A DNA stretch of 64,000 bases from Collimonas pratensis. GTDB lineage: Bacteria > Pseudomonadota > Gammaproteobacteria > Burkholderiales > Burkholderiaceae_D. The stretch's first letter is position 1, and every line of letters begins with the position of its first letter. Shown piece after piece: positions 43,684-52,390 of the stretch. The notes under the pieces were generated by a model. It saw only the letters and a list, made by a program, of their open reading frames with translations. It was not told where the DNA came from and did not search any database. The translations under genes were made by a program, and so were the position numbers. The stretch spans positions 2,666,001 through 2,730,000 of the forward strand of contig NZ_CP013234.1 in assembly GCF_001584185.1 (NCBI RefSeq), in the 5' to 3' direction.

Positions 43684-44880
43684 CTACATACCTTGCTTCG
43701 CCGCCTGCATTTTCAATCCATCCACGTTATCAAACCGAAACTCGAATCCCCACCCCCAGTGGTGCAATGAGTGCAGGTCGTTGCTGATGGCGATCTCCAC
43801 TTCGTTTTGCCCGCTTTGCAGCGGCAGGTCGAAGGCGCCATTTTGCAGAGACATGCGGCCCAGGGGTGGTTTTCTGCCAGATGCAGGGTAGTAGAAATTC
43901 TTGTCGGCGTAGACCGGCTTTCCGTTGACGAAAACCCATACTTGCCGCACCCAGCCGATTGCAACGTGCTTGCTCTGGTTGCGGTCGGAATCGATATTCG
44001 TCTTTAGCCATATGAGATCAGGTGCGCCGCCCGGGTTTCCATGCTTGCGGCTGATGTTGACGAAGCCTTTTCTCTCGGCTGTAATAGCTTCCCATGCCTC
44101 GGCCTTGGCTGGCATCGCTGAAAATACAGCTTCCTGCCCTATTGGGATGGTAAGCGCAGGCGATAAAAGCCAGCTGCGCACATAGTTCGGATCGCCTTCT
44201 GCCACGTCCTTTGTCGGTTCCGGCGACAGGCCTTCCGTAGCGTCTGGAGTAAGTTTCAGGTTGGCAAAGGTGGCGTCTCCCCGTAGCTGGATAGCACCGG
44301 AAAGAGCGTCGCCTTCCAGCCTGCCAACCCGTAGCGATGGCGCTGCTTCGCCATTGATGTAGACGTTCATGCGTTTTCCGGAAATCACCAGCTTGACGTG
44401 GTTCCAGCCATGCGCATGCACCGGCGCCTTGGCCTGATATTCAGGATAGACATCCCATTGCACGTTGCCATGACTGACCGGCGCATATTGCACGCACTCA
44501 ATCGAGCTGGGGCAATTGGAATCCGTGCGCAGGTAGAAATTCTCGGCGGTGTCCTTGTCCTGCTGGCGAAACCAGATGCCGGCAATGCCCTGGTTGTCGG
44601 CATCTTCGCTGATATCGTATTCGATGGTGCCGCTGCCAAACGTCCGGTTTTTCAGAGCAGCGCCACCGTCTTTCACGGAGATCAGCCCGTGCGGGTATCC
44701 TTGCTGTTGCTTGAATGTCACCTTGCCGTCAGCTTGCCATTGATTGGCAGTCAGCTCGATTTGTTCAGATGCAGCGGCCACTCCCATCGACGTACCTGGC
44801 GACGGCATGAGCAATGTCCCCACCACGAGACAGCATGCAATTCGACATGCCTTTTTCGCAAGCGCGTACTTATTCAACAT
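43684..44880 (-). CDS. Secreted lectin/glucanase-fold protein (DUF1080-like)
   Basis: A 398-residue protein with an N-terminal signal (basic start, hydrophobic 10-30, Ala-rich cut site). Residues 40-215 look like a concanavalin-type jelly roll of the 3-keto-disaccharide-hydrolase/DUF1080 group: GSGTIEYDISEDADNQGIAG, AENFYLR and WNHVKLVISGKRMNVYING. The C-terminal 170 residues form a second beta-rich domain ending HHWGWGFEFRFDNV. It probably binds or cleaves a glycan outside the cell. ATG 44880 follows AAGGAA. It converges on the JmjC-like gene. An upstream 77-base segment (44881-44957) is duplicated at 38811. Confidence 0.68.
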   Translation of the reverse strand: MLNKYALAKKACRIACCLVVGTLLMPSPGTSMGVAAASEQIELTANQWQADGKVTFKQQQGYPHGLISVKDGGAALKNRTFGSGTIEYDISEDADNQGIAGIWFRQQDKDTAENFYLRTDSNCPSSIECVQYAPVSHGNVQWDVYPEYQAKAPVHAHGWNHVKLVISGKRMNVYINGEAAPSLRVGRLEGDALSGAIQLRGDATFANLKLTPDATEGLSPEPTKDVAEGDPNYVRSWLLSPALTIPIGQEAVFSAMPAKAEAWEAITAERKGFVNISRKHGNPGGAPDLIWLKTNIDSDRNQSKHVAIGWVRQVWVFVNGKPVYADKNFYYPASGRKPPLGRMSLQNGAFDLPLQSGQNEVEIAISNDLHSLHHWGWGFEFRFDNVDGLKMQAAKQGM

Positions 44881-44957
44881 GGTCAAATTTCCTTCGGGCT
44901 ATCCTTGCAGATTGGTGAGGAGAATCATCTTTAGCATATCTCAATCTGCCATCGCAA
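44881..44957. repeat. Parent sequence of the duplicated segment (right module)
   Basis: These 77 bases upstream of the lectin-fold gene recur at 38811-38887 with a single visible mismatch (GATTGG versus GGTTGG). The rest of the gap to 45104 shows no gene. The sequence includes the ribosome site of the minus-strand gene, so the deleted copy lost the gene precisely at its start codon. Confidence 0.85.
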
Positions 44958-45104
44958 AATAACTAAAACATGGCAGGTTTCGATACTGAATCTTCGCTGA
45001 GCTCACGGCGATTACATCCGATGTAATTGCCGCCCCCCTGGGCCGCCTCTATTCTTTGATTGTCGCGCCGCCAATCCGGTGGCGCCCACCGTCAAGGAGA
45101 CACC

Positions 45105-45662
45105 ATGTCCAGCTATCCCGTTCACACCATCGACTCCGCGCCCGCGCAATCGAAGCCGGTGCTGCAGCAACTGCAACAGGCGTTCGGCCTGATCCCGAAC
45201 ATCGCGGCCACGATGGCGGCTTCGCCGGTGCTGATCAACGGCTTCATCGGCCTGTTCGAGCGCGTGCATGCGAGCAGTCTGACGGAGCCGCAGATCCAGG
45301 TGCTGCTGCTGACCAATGCGGTCACCAACGCCAGCGAGTGGCCGGTGGCGTTTCACAGCGCGCTGGCGTTGAAGCAGGGCGTACATCCGGCGGATGTCGA
45401 CGCTATCCGGCACGGCGGTCTGCCTGCTGACGCCACGCTGGCCGCGTTGTCAATGCTGGCGCGTGCGCTGATCGAAAAGCGCGGCCGCCTTGCCGAAGCG
45501 GACCAGAGGCGTTTCCTCGAAGCGGGGTTCAGCCGCGAGCAGATACTCGAGGTGATTGCGGTGGTTGCCGCATCGACTATCACCAACTACACTGGCAGCG
45601 TTGCCCGGCCGCCGCTCGAACCGCCGTTCCAGGAGTTCACCTGGCATGCACCCGCATCCTGA
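45105..45662 (+). CDS. Carboxymuconolactone decarboxylase / AhpD-like protein
   Basis: A 185-residue protein with the peroxidase-related CMD pattern: LQQAFGLIPNIAATMAASPVLINGFIGLFERVHASSL at the front and FSREQILEVIAVVAASTITNYTGSV at the end. The catalytic C-x2-C pair found in AhpD is absent; the equivalent region reads LLLTNAVTNASEWPVAFHS, so redox activity by that route is unlikely. AAGGAGA precedes ATG 45105. It is followed 36 bases later by an XRE-type regulator on the same strand, likely co-transcribed. Confidence 0.78.
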   Translation: MSSYPVHTIDSAPAQSKPVLQQLQQAFGLIPNIAATMAASPVLINGFIGLFERVHASSLTEPQIQVLLLTNAVTNASEWPVAFHSALALKQGVHPADVDAIRHGGLPADATLAALSMLARALIEKRGRLAEADQRRFLEAGFSREQILEVIAVVAASTITNYTGSVARPPLEPPFQEFTWHAPAS

Positions 45663-45698
45663 GCCGGTTAGCTTGGTCCGCCTTGATGAGGAAACCCG

Positions 45699-46535
45699 AT
45701 GACCGCAACCAGTGCCTATCCGAAAGTGCCGACTGGCGAACTTGGCGATTTGTTGCGCTACTGGCGCGACGTGCGTGGCGTCAGTCAGCTCGATCTGTCG
45801 CTAGAGGCCGGTGTCTCGCAACGGCAGATCAGCTTCATTGAAAGCGGGCGCAGCGTGCCGAGCCGGCACACCGTCCTGGCCCTTGCGCAAACGCTAGATG
45901 TACCGCTGCGCGAGCGCAATGCACTGCTGCTGGCCGCCGGCTACGCGCCCGTGTATTCGGAGGCGCCATGGAATGCACAGGAGATGCACAGCGTCGTCCG
46001 CGCGCTCGAGCGGGTCGTGCGTCAGCATGAGCCGTTTCCCGCGATCGTCATGGACCGTAACTGGAACGTGCTGATGACCAACGATGCTGCGCCGCGCTTT
46101 TTCAATCACTTCATCGACATGGCTGCGCGCCAAGGACCGCGCAACATGCTGCATTTGATTTTCGATCCGCAGGGCATGCGTCCGTTTGTGGCCGATTGGG
46201 ATAATGTCTCGCGCAGCCTGCTGCAACGTGTACATCGTGAATCGGTCGGCCACGTGATTGACGGCGACACCAAAGCTCTGCTCGATGCACTGCTGGCGTA
46301 TCCAGGTGTGCCGCGCGACTGGAAAACGTATCATGCGCCGTCCGCGATGCCGGTTGTTCCGCTTGGCTTCATCAGCGAGGGCGTGGTTCTGCGCTATTTT
46401 TCGATGGTGACTAGCGTTGGAGCGCCGCAAAATGTCGCCGCGCAGGAGCTGCGCCTGGAATGCATGTTTCCTGCCGACGATGCCACCGAAGCACGCCATC
46501 AGCAACTGTTTACAGTGGATTCGAAGGAGCGCTGA
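45699..46535 (+). CDS. XRE-type regulator with MmyB/MLTR-like ligand domain
   Basis: A 278-residue protein. Residues 10-70 are an XRE helix-turn-helix (LGDLLRYWRDVRGVSQLDLSLEAGVSQRQISFIESGR). From about 95 on it carries the MLTR_LBD-type PAS-like domain (VMDRNWNVLMTNDAAPRFF, then NMLHLIFDPQGMRPFVADW). Such regulators, common next to short-chain dehydrogenases in actinobacteria and proteobacteria, are thought to bind fatty-acid-like ligands. It follows the AhpD-like gene closely and may autoregulate the pair. Confidence 0.85.
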   Translation: MTATSAYPKVPTGELGDLLRYWRDVRGVSQLDLSLEAGVSQRQISFIESGRSVPSRHTVLALAQTLDVPLRERNALLLAAGYAPVYSEAPWNAQEMHSVVRALERVVRQHEPFPAIVMDRNWNVLMTNDAAPRFFNHFIDMAARQGPRNMLHLIFDPQGMRPFVADWDNVSRSLLQRVHRESVGHVIDGDTKALLDALLAYPGVPRDWKTYHAPSAMPVVPLGFISEGVVLRYFSMVTSVGAPQNVAAQELRLECMFPADDATEARHQQLFTVDSKER

Positions 46536-46574
46536 GCGTCTTCGGATGTTAGTGCAAGGGCCGTTCCAGGCAGT

Positions 46575-47198
46575 TTATTGCAGATATCCGACCACCAGGC
46601 GCGTGGTCTCGTCGATCAGCCTTTCCGCCATTTCATCCGAGAATATTGCAGAGTGGTGCAAAACCGCGGTGTGGGCCAAGGCCTCTATTGATGTCACGCA
46701 GACATAGGTTGCAAGTCCCAGGTCGGTCACGCGGACTTCGGCGCTGTGAGCTTCTAGATAAGTCCTGAAGAGGACATGGGCTTCGCGATTGAAGGCTTCT
46801 ACATTCTCAAGGCTGCCGGTGCGCGGGATCTGTTCTGCAAGGACGCGATGCAGCTTGGGGTCGATGCGATGCGCCTCGATCGCTGCGGCAACCATCCTGC
46901 GCACTGCCTTTTCAAGCGGCTGGGCAGCTACCTCCGCCAGTGCGCCACGGACAAGCTGCATGATTTCCTGGTTATGACGCTCGATGACGGCGGCCACGAG
47001 TGCCTCTTTGCCTGGGTAATACTGGTACAGCGAGCCGACGCTCACGCCCGCCACTTCAGCGATCCGGTTGGTGCTGGCCTTGTCGAAACCTTCCTTCACC
47101 AAAATGCGAGCGGTTGCCTCAACAAGGGCGTCGACTGTCGCGCGCGATCTCTCCTGAGAGGCATGTTTCCTGGGTTTCGTCAGTGGCTTGCGTGCCAT
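46575..47198 (-). CDS. TetR-family repressor
   Basis: A 207-residue regulator with a basic start (MARKPLTKPRKHASQERSRA) and a clear helix-turn-helix: LVEATARILVKEGFDKASTNRIAEVAGVSVGSLYQYYPGKEAL. The C-terminal half matches TetR_C_ domains of the type found beside esterases and short-chain dehydrogenases. ATG 47198 begins the conserved region, and the frame to 47363 overlaps the divergent esterase gene. With that gene it shares a 137-base promoter region holding a perfect dyad, so it probably represses it. Confidence 0.87.
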   Translation of the reverse strand: MARKPLTKPRKHASQERSRATVDALVEATARILVKEGFDKASTNRIAEVAGVSVGSLYQYYPGKEALVAAVIERHNQEIMQLVRGALAEVAAQPLEKAVRRMVAAAIEAHRIDPKLHRVLAEQIPRTGSLENVEAFNREAHVLFRTYLEAHSAEVRVTDLGLATYVCVTSIEALAHTAVLHHSAIFSDEMAERLIDETTRLVVGYLQ

Positions 47199-47224
47199 TC
47201 CCGGCGCTCCAAACACGAGTATAA

Positions 47225-47246
47225 AATACGAGTCATCGCTCGTATT
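47225..47246. promoter_or_regulatory. TetR operator candidate
   Basis: AATACGAG (47225-47232) and CTCGTATT (47239-47246) form a perfect 8-base dyad around TCATCG, 27 bases upstream of the TetR ATG and 90 bases before the esterase ATG. AT-rich flanks could be the overlapping -10 elements. Confidence 0.6.
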
Positions 47247-47335
47247 ATATCCACAGGCGGTGACGAACGTACAGGCGTTGCTGCTCGCCGAAATGACCAG
47301 GCAAAGCCGAACTCGCACACCAGGAGGATGTAGCC

Positions 47336-48325
47336 ATGAGCGTAGGAAAAATATCACCAGCACAGCAGCTTGGAGAGAATAGGGAGTCTTGGCAGGACTT
47401 GCTGCCCGATGGTGCCGGGCCGAGCTGGCAGAGTCGCTGCTTCAATGGCCTGCTGCGGCTGCTACCTATCAAGAAGAGGCTGGCGTCCGTCGCTGCCGTA
47501 CAAGAGCACGTGCGCAGATTGGCATTGCGGCCGGCCTCACATGAACCGACGGGCTTGGGCCGCGACGTCGAGGTGAGGTTAACCAAGAGCGCGGCGGGAT
47601 GGCCGGTGTATCACACGGCACCGTTTGCGCATCCAGACATCGGCAACTATGTGCTATTCCTGCACGGCGGCGGATTTATCAACGAGATCGTTCGCGCCCA
47701 TTGGCGTTTCGTCGCTTACTTGAACCGCCATGCGGGTATCCGTTGCGTGGTTCCCATATTTCCGCTGGCTCCCGGCGCTATCGCGAAGGATGTTGTGCCG
47801 GCCACAGGTGAGTTGTTGCGCAAGCTGCTGGAAGATGCCGGGCCTGCCAAGGTCACGGTGATCGGCAATTCGGCGGGCGCCAATCTGGGGCTGGCGGCGG
47901 CTCAATGGCTAAGAGATGCCGGCTATCGGCAACCGGACGGACTGGTGCTGATTTCGCCGGGGCTGGAGGCTTCTGTGAGCCGCGCGGAGCAGATCGAGAT
48001 CGCTGCGCGCGATCCGCTGCAGGATATTCCCGGTATCGTCGAAGCGGGGCGAATATATGCCGGCGACCTGGGTCTCGCCCATCCGTATGTCAGCCCGCTG
48101 AACGGCGATTTTCATGGTTTGGCGCCGATGACCGTATTCTCCGGCACGCATGATCTGCTTTATCCCGACAGCGTCGATCTGGCCGCAAAGGCGCGTGCAG
48201 CGGGGGTGCCGGTCGAACTTCATTTGCGGCGAGGCCAGCCGCACAATTATGCAGGGATGCCGACGCCAGAAGGCCGGCAGGCGCGTGCGATCATCTTGCG
48301 CGTCCTTGCCCAGGGGCTGGCGTGA
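47336..48325 (+). CDS. HSL-family (family IV) esterase / alpha-beta hydrolase
   Basis: A 329-residue hydrolase. The oxyanion motif is HGGGF (110-114), the nucleophile elbow is GNSAG with Ser179, the acid is in SGTHDLLYPDS and the catalytic His in GQPHNYAGM. These are the four hallmarks of the hormone-sensitive lipase family, which hydrolyses short-chain esters in the cytosol and includes monoterpene and steroid esterases. AGGAGG precedes ATG 47336. It is divergent from and probably repressed by the TetR protein, so a hydrophobic ester or its product is a likely inducer. Confidence 0.85.
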   Translation: MSVGKISPAQQLGENRESWQDLLPDGAGPSWQSRCFNGLLRLLPIKKRLASVAAVQEHVRRLALRPASHEPTGLGRDVEVRLTKSAAGWPVYHTAPFAHPDIGNYVLFLHGGGFINEIVRAHWRFVAYLNRHAGIRCVVPIFPLAPGAIAKDVVPATGELLRKLLEDAGPAKVTVIGNSAGANLGLAAAQWLRDAGYRQPDGLVLISPGLEASVSRAEQIEIAARDPLQDIPGIVEAGRIYAGDLGLAHPYVSPLNGDFHGLAPMTVFSGTHDLLYPDSVDLAAKARAAGVPVELHLRRGQPHNYAGMPTPEGRQARAIILRVLAQGLA

Positions 48326-48385
48326 TCGTTGGTGATCAACGTCGCCAAGAGCACGGCTTCTATCTGAAAACCATGATTTGCAAAA

Positions 48386-49267
48386 TCAGCGCCGCCGGAT
48401 AAGCTTGCCTGCGCCAGGTTTCTTGGCACTGGCGAAGCGCTGCCTGACGATGCTGTTTTCCGGTTTCGCAGCAGACAAGCCAGCCTCGACAATTTCAGTG
48501 CGCTTGTTCGCTGCCGCCAGGGATTCTTCGACGGCGCCCAGGCGGCCCTTTGCGCCCGACAGTTCGCTGTCGAGCGTGGATATTTTTTCGCGATAGGCAT
48601 GTGCGGCAGCCTTGCTTTCAGTCTCGACGCGCGTGAATTCGGCTTTCCATTGCCGGGATTCAGCGCGTGCCCGTTCGATTTCCAGCAGGCTGTGCTTGCG
48701 CAGTCCATCCAGTTCCGCCAGGCCGGCCGCATGTTCCTCGGCTTTGCGGCTGAGTTCGCCGCCCAGGCCGGCGATGCGTTCGTCTTTTGCCTGCAGCGTG
48801 GCGCGCTGCTCGATCAATGTCTGTTCCAGCCGTTTGATCTGCTCATCGCGGCCCAGCAGGGTGGCGTTGGCGATGGTGAGCTTTCCCTTCAGCTCATTGG
48901 CGATCTCGATGGCGGCGAGGGTGTCTTCCTGCGCCAGGTCGATCAGTTTTTCCGCTTCGGCTTTTTCTGCGGCCAGCGCGGTGCGCTCGGCGGCGAGGCC
49001 GTCGTTGGCCGACTCCACGGCGAAGCGCCACAGTTCGCGGGTGAGGGTGGCCACGGCATCCGGCAGCCCGGCGACGCCTTTATCCCGTTTCAGCTTGAGC
49101 AGGTCGGCATACCAATCGTTGATGTCTTTCTGCACATCGCCGTCGGATCCTTTTTTGGCGCCGGTGGTGGCAATCGTCCATTCCCGCACCAGGCCGATGG
49201 AGGGCTTTTTGCCTTGCGCGGCAAGCGTATCGCAGGCGGTCCAGCTGAGATTCTGGCGTTCGGACAT
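48386..49267 (-). CDS. KfrA-like DNA-binding coiled-coil protein
   Basis: A 293-residue protein. The N-terminal 90 residues (ACDTLAAQGKKPSIGLVREWT, then DINDWYADLLKLK) match the KfrA_N DNA-binding domain. From about 100 to 270 it is a long Ala/Glu/Leu-rich coiled coil with heptads, ending in a basic tail (KKPGAGKLIRRR). KfrA proteins of IncP/IncU plasmids bind their own promoter and form filament-like structures linked to plasmid segregation. Here the gene is divergent from a tyrosine recombinase across an AT-rich region carrying a 13-base dyad and ATTACG repeats, probably its binding sites. Confidence 0.8.
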   Translation of the reverse strand: MSERQNLSWTACDTLAAQGKKPSIGLVREWTIATTGAKKGSDGDVQKDINDWYADLLKLKRDKGVAGLPDAVATLTRELWRFAVESANDGLAAERTALAAEKAEAEKLIDLAQEDTLAAIEIANELKGKLTIANATLLGRDEQIKRLEQTLIEQRATLQAKDERIAGLGGELSRKAEEHAAGLAELDGLRKHSLLEIERARAESRQWKAEFTRVETESKAAAHAYREKISTLDSELSGAKGRLGAVEESLAAANKRTEIVEAGLSAAKPENSIVRQRFASAKKPGAGKLIRRR

Positions 49268-49331
49268 ATTTTTCCCTCAAAAGGCACTAAATGCTGCAAT
49301 TTTACTAAATTATTCAAATAAAGTAATATAA

Positions 49332-49388
49332 ATTACGCAAATAAAAAGTAACTACAATTACGTATCAGCATATCTAATCGAGATTACG
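49332..49388. repeat. ATTACG direct repeats in the kfrA-like/integrase gap
   Basis: ATTACG occurs at 49332-49337, 49357-49362 and 49383-49388, spaced 25 and 26 bases apart in an AT-rich block between the divergent genes. Regular spacing of about two and a half helical turns suggests iteron-like binding, plausibly by the KfrA-like protein. Confidence 0.45.
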
Positions 49389-49405
49389 TTAATAATCTCG
49401 ATTAG
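49374..49405. promoter_or_regulatory. Perfect 13-base inverted repeat before the recombinase gene
   Basis: CTAATCGAGATTA (49374-49386) and TAATCTCGATTAG (49393-49405) flank CGTTAA. The dyad is perfect and overlaps the third ATTACG unit. It could be an operator, or a recombination core for the adjacent tyrosine recombinase, whose sites are typically two 11-13 base arms around a 6-8 base spacer. Confidence 0.6.
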
Positions 49406-49482
49406 ATTGAATGCCGTGATATTCTCGGTATTTCCCGGGAATATTCCCGCTTTATTTCCTTATATCTGGCTTCAATACCGTC

Positions 49483-50637
49483 ATGGACCATTTCGCACTG
49501 ATAGATCTGGAGCCGCCGGACAGAAACGCTACCGCTACCGCGCTGAACATGGATCTGTTCACGGGCGGTGCAGAGGCGGAACCGCTAGTGGCGGCACGCT
49601 CGGACTCTGAACTGGCGCGCGCCTTTCTTTACAGTAGCGAACTGTCGGAAAACTCGATCAAGAGCAGCAAAAAGGATCTGGGGCGTTTCTTGCTGTGGTG
49701 CCAGCATCACGGCAAGATGCTGTACCAGTTGCATATCGAAGACCTGATCGCCTACAAGGCTTTCCTGAAGGATCCGCAACCGGAAGAGACCTGGGTCTCC
49801 GCCACCAAGTGGCCGCGCGACGATCCGCGCTGGCGGCCGTTTTCCGGAGCGTTGTCCGAACCCAGCATGCGCCAGGCCTTCCGTGTGGTGAAAGCCTTGC
49901 TGGAATTTGCCAAGGATGCGGGCTATTTGCGGCGCAACGCCGGCGCCTTGGTCAAGAATGTCAGGACGGCGCGCAATGCGCGCGTCACGCGCTACCTGAG
50001 CATGCAGGCGATTGCCCATGTCTATACCGCGCTGGATGCGCTGCCGGCAACCACCCAGGCGAAAACAAAAGCCAGGGCGCGCGACCGATTTCTGTTGCTG
50101 GGCTATATCACTACCGGCGCCAGGCTGTCCGAGTTGACCGGCGCCAGAATGGGGGCGATGTACACCGAAGGAGACGGGCGCTGGTGGCTCGATGTGATCG
50201 GCAAGGGCGCCAAGCCGCGCCGGCTGCCGGTGGCGCCGGAGATGCTGGCGGCGTTTCGTGAATATCGCATGGCGTTCGGATTGCCGGCCCATGCGGCGCG
50301 CGACGATGCCACGCCGCTGGCGCTGGCCAGCCGCGGCCAAGCGCTGGCTGCAATCACGGACGAGGCTGCCTCCAATGCCATGAAGTCCTTGTTTGCCGCC
50401 GCTGCAATCCTGGCGGATGCGGCCGGCGACTTGGACAGCGCATTGTCCTTGCGCCAGGCATCCGCGCACTGGCTGCGGCACACCATGCTGACCATGCACG
50501 CCAATAACGAAGTCTCGCTGAAGGTGCTGCAGGATACGGCAGGGCACGCCAACATCTCGACCACCGCGATCTATCTGCATAAAAGCGATAAGGAGCGGCA
50601 CGATGAATTGATCGGATCGCTTGCCCGCAAGCCTTGA
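49483..50637 (+). CDS. Tyrosine site-specific recombinase / integrase
   Basis: A 384-residue recombinase. The N-terminal SAM-like core-binding domain covers about 40-160. The catalytic domain has all expected residues: Arg214 (TTGARLSEL), a Lys at 241 or 244 (GKGAKPRRLPV), His329 and Arg332 (HWLRH), His355 (TAGHANIS) and nucleophile Tyr364 (TAIYLHK). It breaks and rejoins DNA at paired-arm sites. No phage or integron genes and no tRNA target are near, so it is not obviously part of an integrated element. It faces the KfrA-like gene across a candidate recombination or regulatory dyad. Confidence 0.88.
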   Translation: MDHFALIDLEPPDRNATATALNMDLFTGGAEAEPLVAARSDSELARAFLYSSELSENSIKSSKKDLGRFLLWCQHHGKMLYQLHIEDLIAYKAFLKDPQPEETWVSATKWPRDDPRWRPFSGALSEPSMRQAFRVVKALLEFAKDAGYLRRNAGALVKNVRTARNARVTRYLSMQAIAHVYTALDALPATTQAKTKARARDRFLLLGYITTGARLSELTGARMGAMYTEGDGRWWLDVIGKGAKPRRLPVAPEMLAAFREYRMAFGLPAHAARDDATPLALASRGQALAAITDEAASNAMKSLFAAAAILADAAGDLDSALSLRQASAHWLRHTMLTMHANNEVSLKVLQDTAGHANISTTAIYLHKSDKERHDELIGSLARKP

Positions 50638-50690
50638 ACGGCGGGAGCAGCGGACTAAACCAATTAGCCGTATCGATGAAATTCTCAATG

Positions 50691-50712
50691 ACAATATTTA
50701 TATTGTTATAAT
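50691..50712 (+). promoter_or_regulatory. Dyad and -10-like element upstream of the secreted unknown protein
   Basis: ACAATAT-TT-ATATTGT (50691-50706) runs into TATAAT (50707-50712), a perfect -10 hexamer with a TTG before it, about 130 bases before the ATG at 50842. No good -35 is seen at 17 bases. The dyad covering that spacer could be an activator or repressor site. Confidence 0.4.
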
Positions 50713-50841
50713 GTTGTTTTATGGAAATATCAATCGAGCCGAGCTCATTACGGGTAGCTCAAGCCAACTCCAGTTCGACAGCGGCAGCGGGCGCATGGCC
50801 GGCTTTGCACTGTTCCAGACTGACTATCGGAGAACAAATCG

Positions 50842-52095
50842 ATGCTGAAAAACATGCTGTCCGGCCTGCTCGCCTGCGCCGCAATCCTTCCTGCCATCGC
50901 GCAAGCGGCCAATCCGGCGGCCAGCGCGGGCATGGTGGTCGAAAGTTTCAGCGGTCCTGTCACCAGCAAGGAAATCAATTCCTTCAAAGGGTATATCCAG
51001 ACGCTGACGCCGGCCAGCGACAATATCGGCAACCAGTGGGCTCAGGGCGGCAGCGGCGAACAGACCAAGGCGATGGGGCTGGTCTATGAAATCAATGGCG
51101 ACCGCGCCATCCTCGACAAGATGCTGGTGTTTTGCGACAGCGTCCTGTCCGAGCGCAACGACCTGGCGCCGGCGCCGGTCGGCCAACACAAGATCTGGAC
51201 CGGCAGGATAGATCCGGTCTGGCCCAACGATGTCAGCAGCACGCCGATCGGCACCGGCGGCGAGCAGGGCGACCCGGTCGGGCACCTGGCTTACTGCGCC
51301 AGGCTGATCCTGGCGACGCCGGCGATCTGGCACCTGAAGGTGGGCAGCGGCGATCCGAAAAACTATGGCGCCGACTACTACAGCCGGGCAAAAAAATACG
51401 TGACGGAGGCGGACTACAGCCTGGACCAGCACATTTTCAAATCGCTGCTCAACCTGACGCGCAATAATCTGTACTATTTTTCCGCCGCCTCGCCCTACAA
51501 GTCCGGCCTGCCGGTGCCATGGAACCAGCAGATGATGTTCAACTACGCCCTGCAGAACCTGGCTGCCTGCCACGAAATCCTGGGCGACGATCCCGCCCGC
51601 GCCAACAGATACAACGCCATCGTCGGCGCCAGCATCGCTTCCTTTTTTGCGACTGGCGTGACCTCGTATAAAAGTAAGAAGGGCAGCGATGTCTACGACT
51701 GGGGCTATGCCTTGCCCGACAAGAGCGGTGAAGACAACAACCACGGCAGCCTCGACATCGCCGGCTTCTACCGCGCCTATGCGACTGGGCGCTATGCCAT
51801 TACCGACATCCAGATGACCAGGTTCGCCAATACCTTCGTGGATGTGGTGACGCGCGGGCCGCAGGACTATGCCGGCAGAATCAACGGCAGCGACGGCGCC
51901 GGCAACAGCGCACCGACCACCACGGTGAGAAGCGGCTATCTGTTGCTGGCAGAATTTTTGCCGCAACAGTATCAAAACATGGTCGGCGCGGATTTTACAA
52001 TCGGCAAGGCCAGCGGCAGGATCGACCAGTTTTCGCGTTTCCTGTGGGTCAAGAACCGGCGCAACATTAAGGCCAGCCAGGCCGCCGGCCGCTAA
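50842..52095 (+). CDS. Secreted protein of unknown function, possibly alpha-toroid hydrolase-like
   Basis: A 417-residue protein with a signal peptide (LSGLLACAAILPAIAQAA, cut near 22). The mature part is rich in Trp, Tyr and helix-forming stretches such as DPVGHLAYCARLILATPAIWHLKV, DKMLVFCDSVLSERNDL and WGYALPDKSGEDNNHGSLDIAGFYRAYATGRYAI. Spaced Trp/His/Asp residues in helical repeats suggest an (alpha/alpha)-barrel as in glycoside hydrolase or lyase families, but I cannot name one. CGGAGA precedes ATG 50842. It stands alone and ends before a structured hairpin. Confidence 0.65.
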   Translation: MLKNMLSGLLACAAILPAIAQAANPAASAGMVVESFSGPVTSKEINSFKGYIQTLTPASDNIGNQWAQGGSGEQTKAMGLVYEINGDRAILDKMLVFCDSVLSERNDLAPAPVGQHKIWTGRIDPVWPNDVSSTPIGTGGEQGDPVGHLAYCARLILATPAIWHLKVGSGDPKNYGADYYSRAKKYVTEADYSLDQHIFKSLLNLTRNNLYYFSAASPYKSGLPVPWNQQMMFNYALQNLAACHEILGDDPARANRYNAIVGASIASFFATGVTSYKSKKGSDVYDWGYALPDKSGEDNNHGSLDIAGFYRAYATGRYAITDIQMTRFANTFVDVVTRGPQDYAGRINGSDGAGNSAPTTTVRSGYLLLAEFLPQQYQNMVGADFTIGKASGRIDQFSRFLWVKNRRNIKASQAAGR

Positions 52096-52116
52096 GAGCC
52101 GGCGCGTCGCATCGAA

Positions 52117-52162
52117 CCCTGATTGAGGCCAGAGTCGCCGCCCTGGCGCTTGACAATCAGGG
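52117..52162 (+). terminator. Nested hairpin after the secreted protein gene
   Basis: CCCTGATTG (52117-52125) pairs perfectly with CAATCAGGG (52154-52162). Inside it GCCAG (52128-52132) pairs with CTGGC (52143-52147). It begins 21 bases after the stop. There is no T-tract, so it may be a processing or stabilising stem rather than a classical terminator. The rest of the gap to 52390 shows no gene. Confidence 0.4.
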
Positions 52163-52390
52163 TGCACATTGCCGCCGTCCGCTACGCCAAAAATCCGCAC
52201 GTGTGGCTTCATGCTCGCCTGGATAAGCGTGTAGGATTGCTCTCCATTGCAAATGCATTCGATATTTGCAAAAAATTCCAGACACGGATTGCCGCCGGCG
52301 CGCCCGCCATCGTCAGAACCAGAAGACGTGGTGGCGGCTGTCCGGCCTGACGGTCATTTCCCTTTGAAAATTTTCAATTCGAGACGCCTT

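Noticed and set aside
49483..50637. Prophage or integron starting at the tyrosine recombinase
   Set aside because: No phage structural genes, gene cassettes or tRNA attachment target flank it, and the next genes are ordinary secreted proteins.
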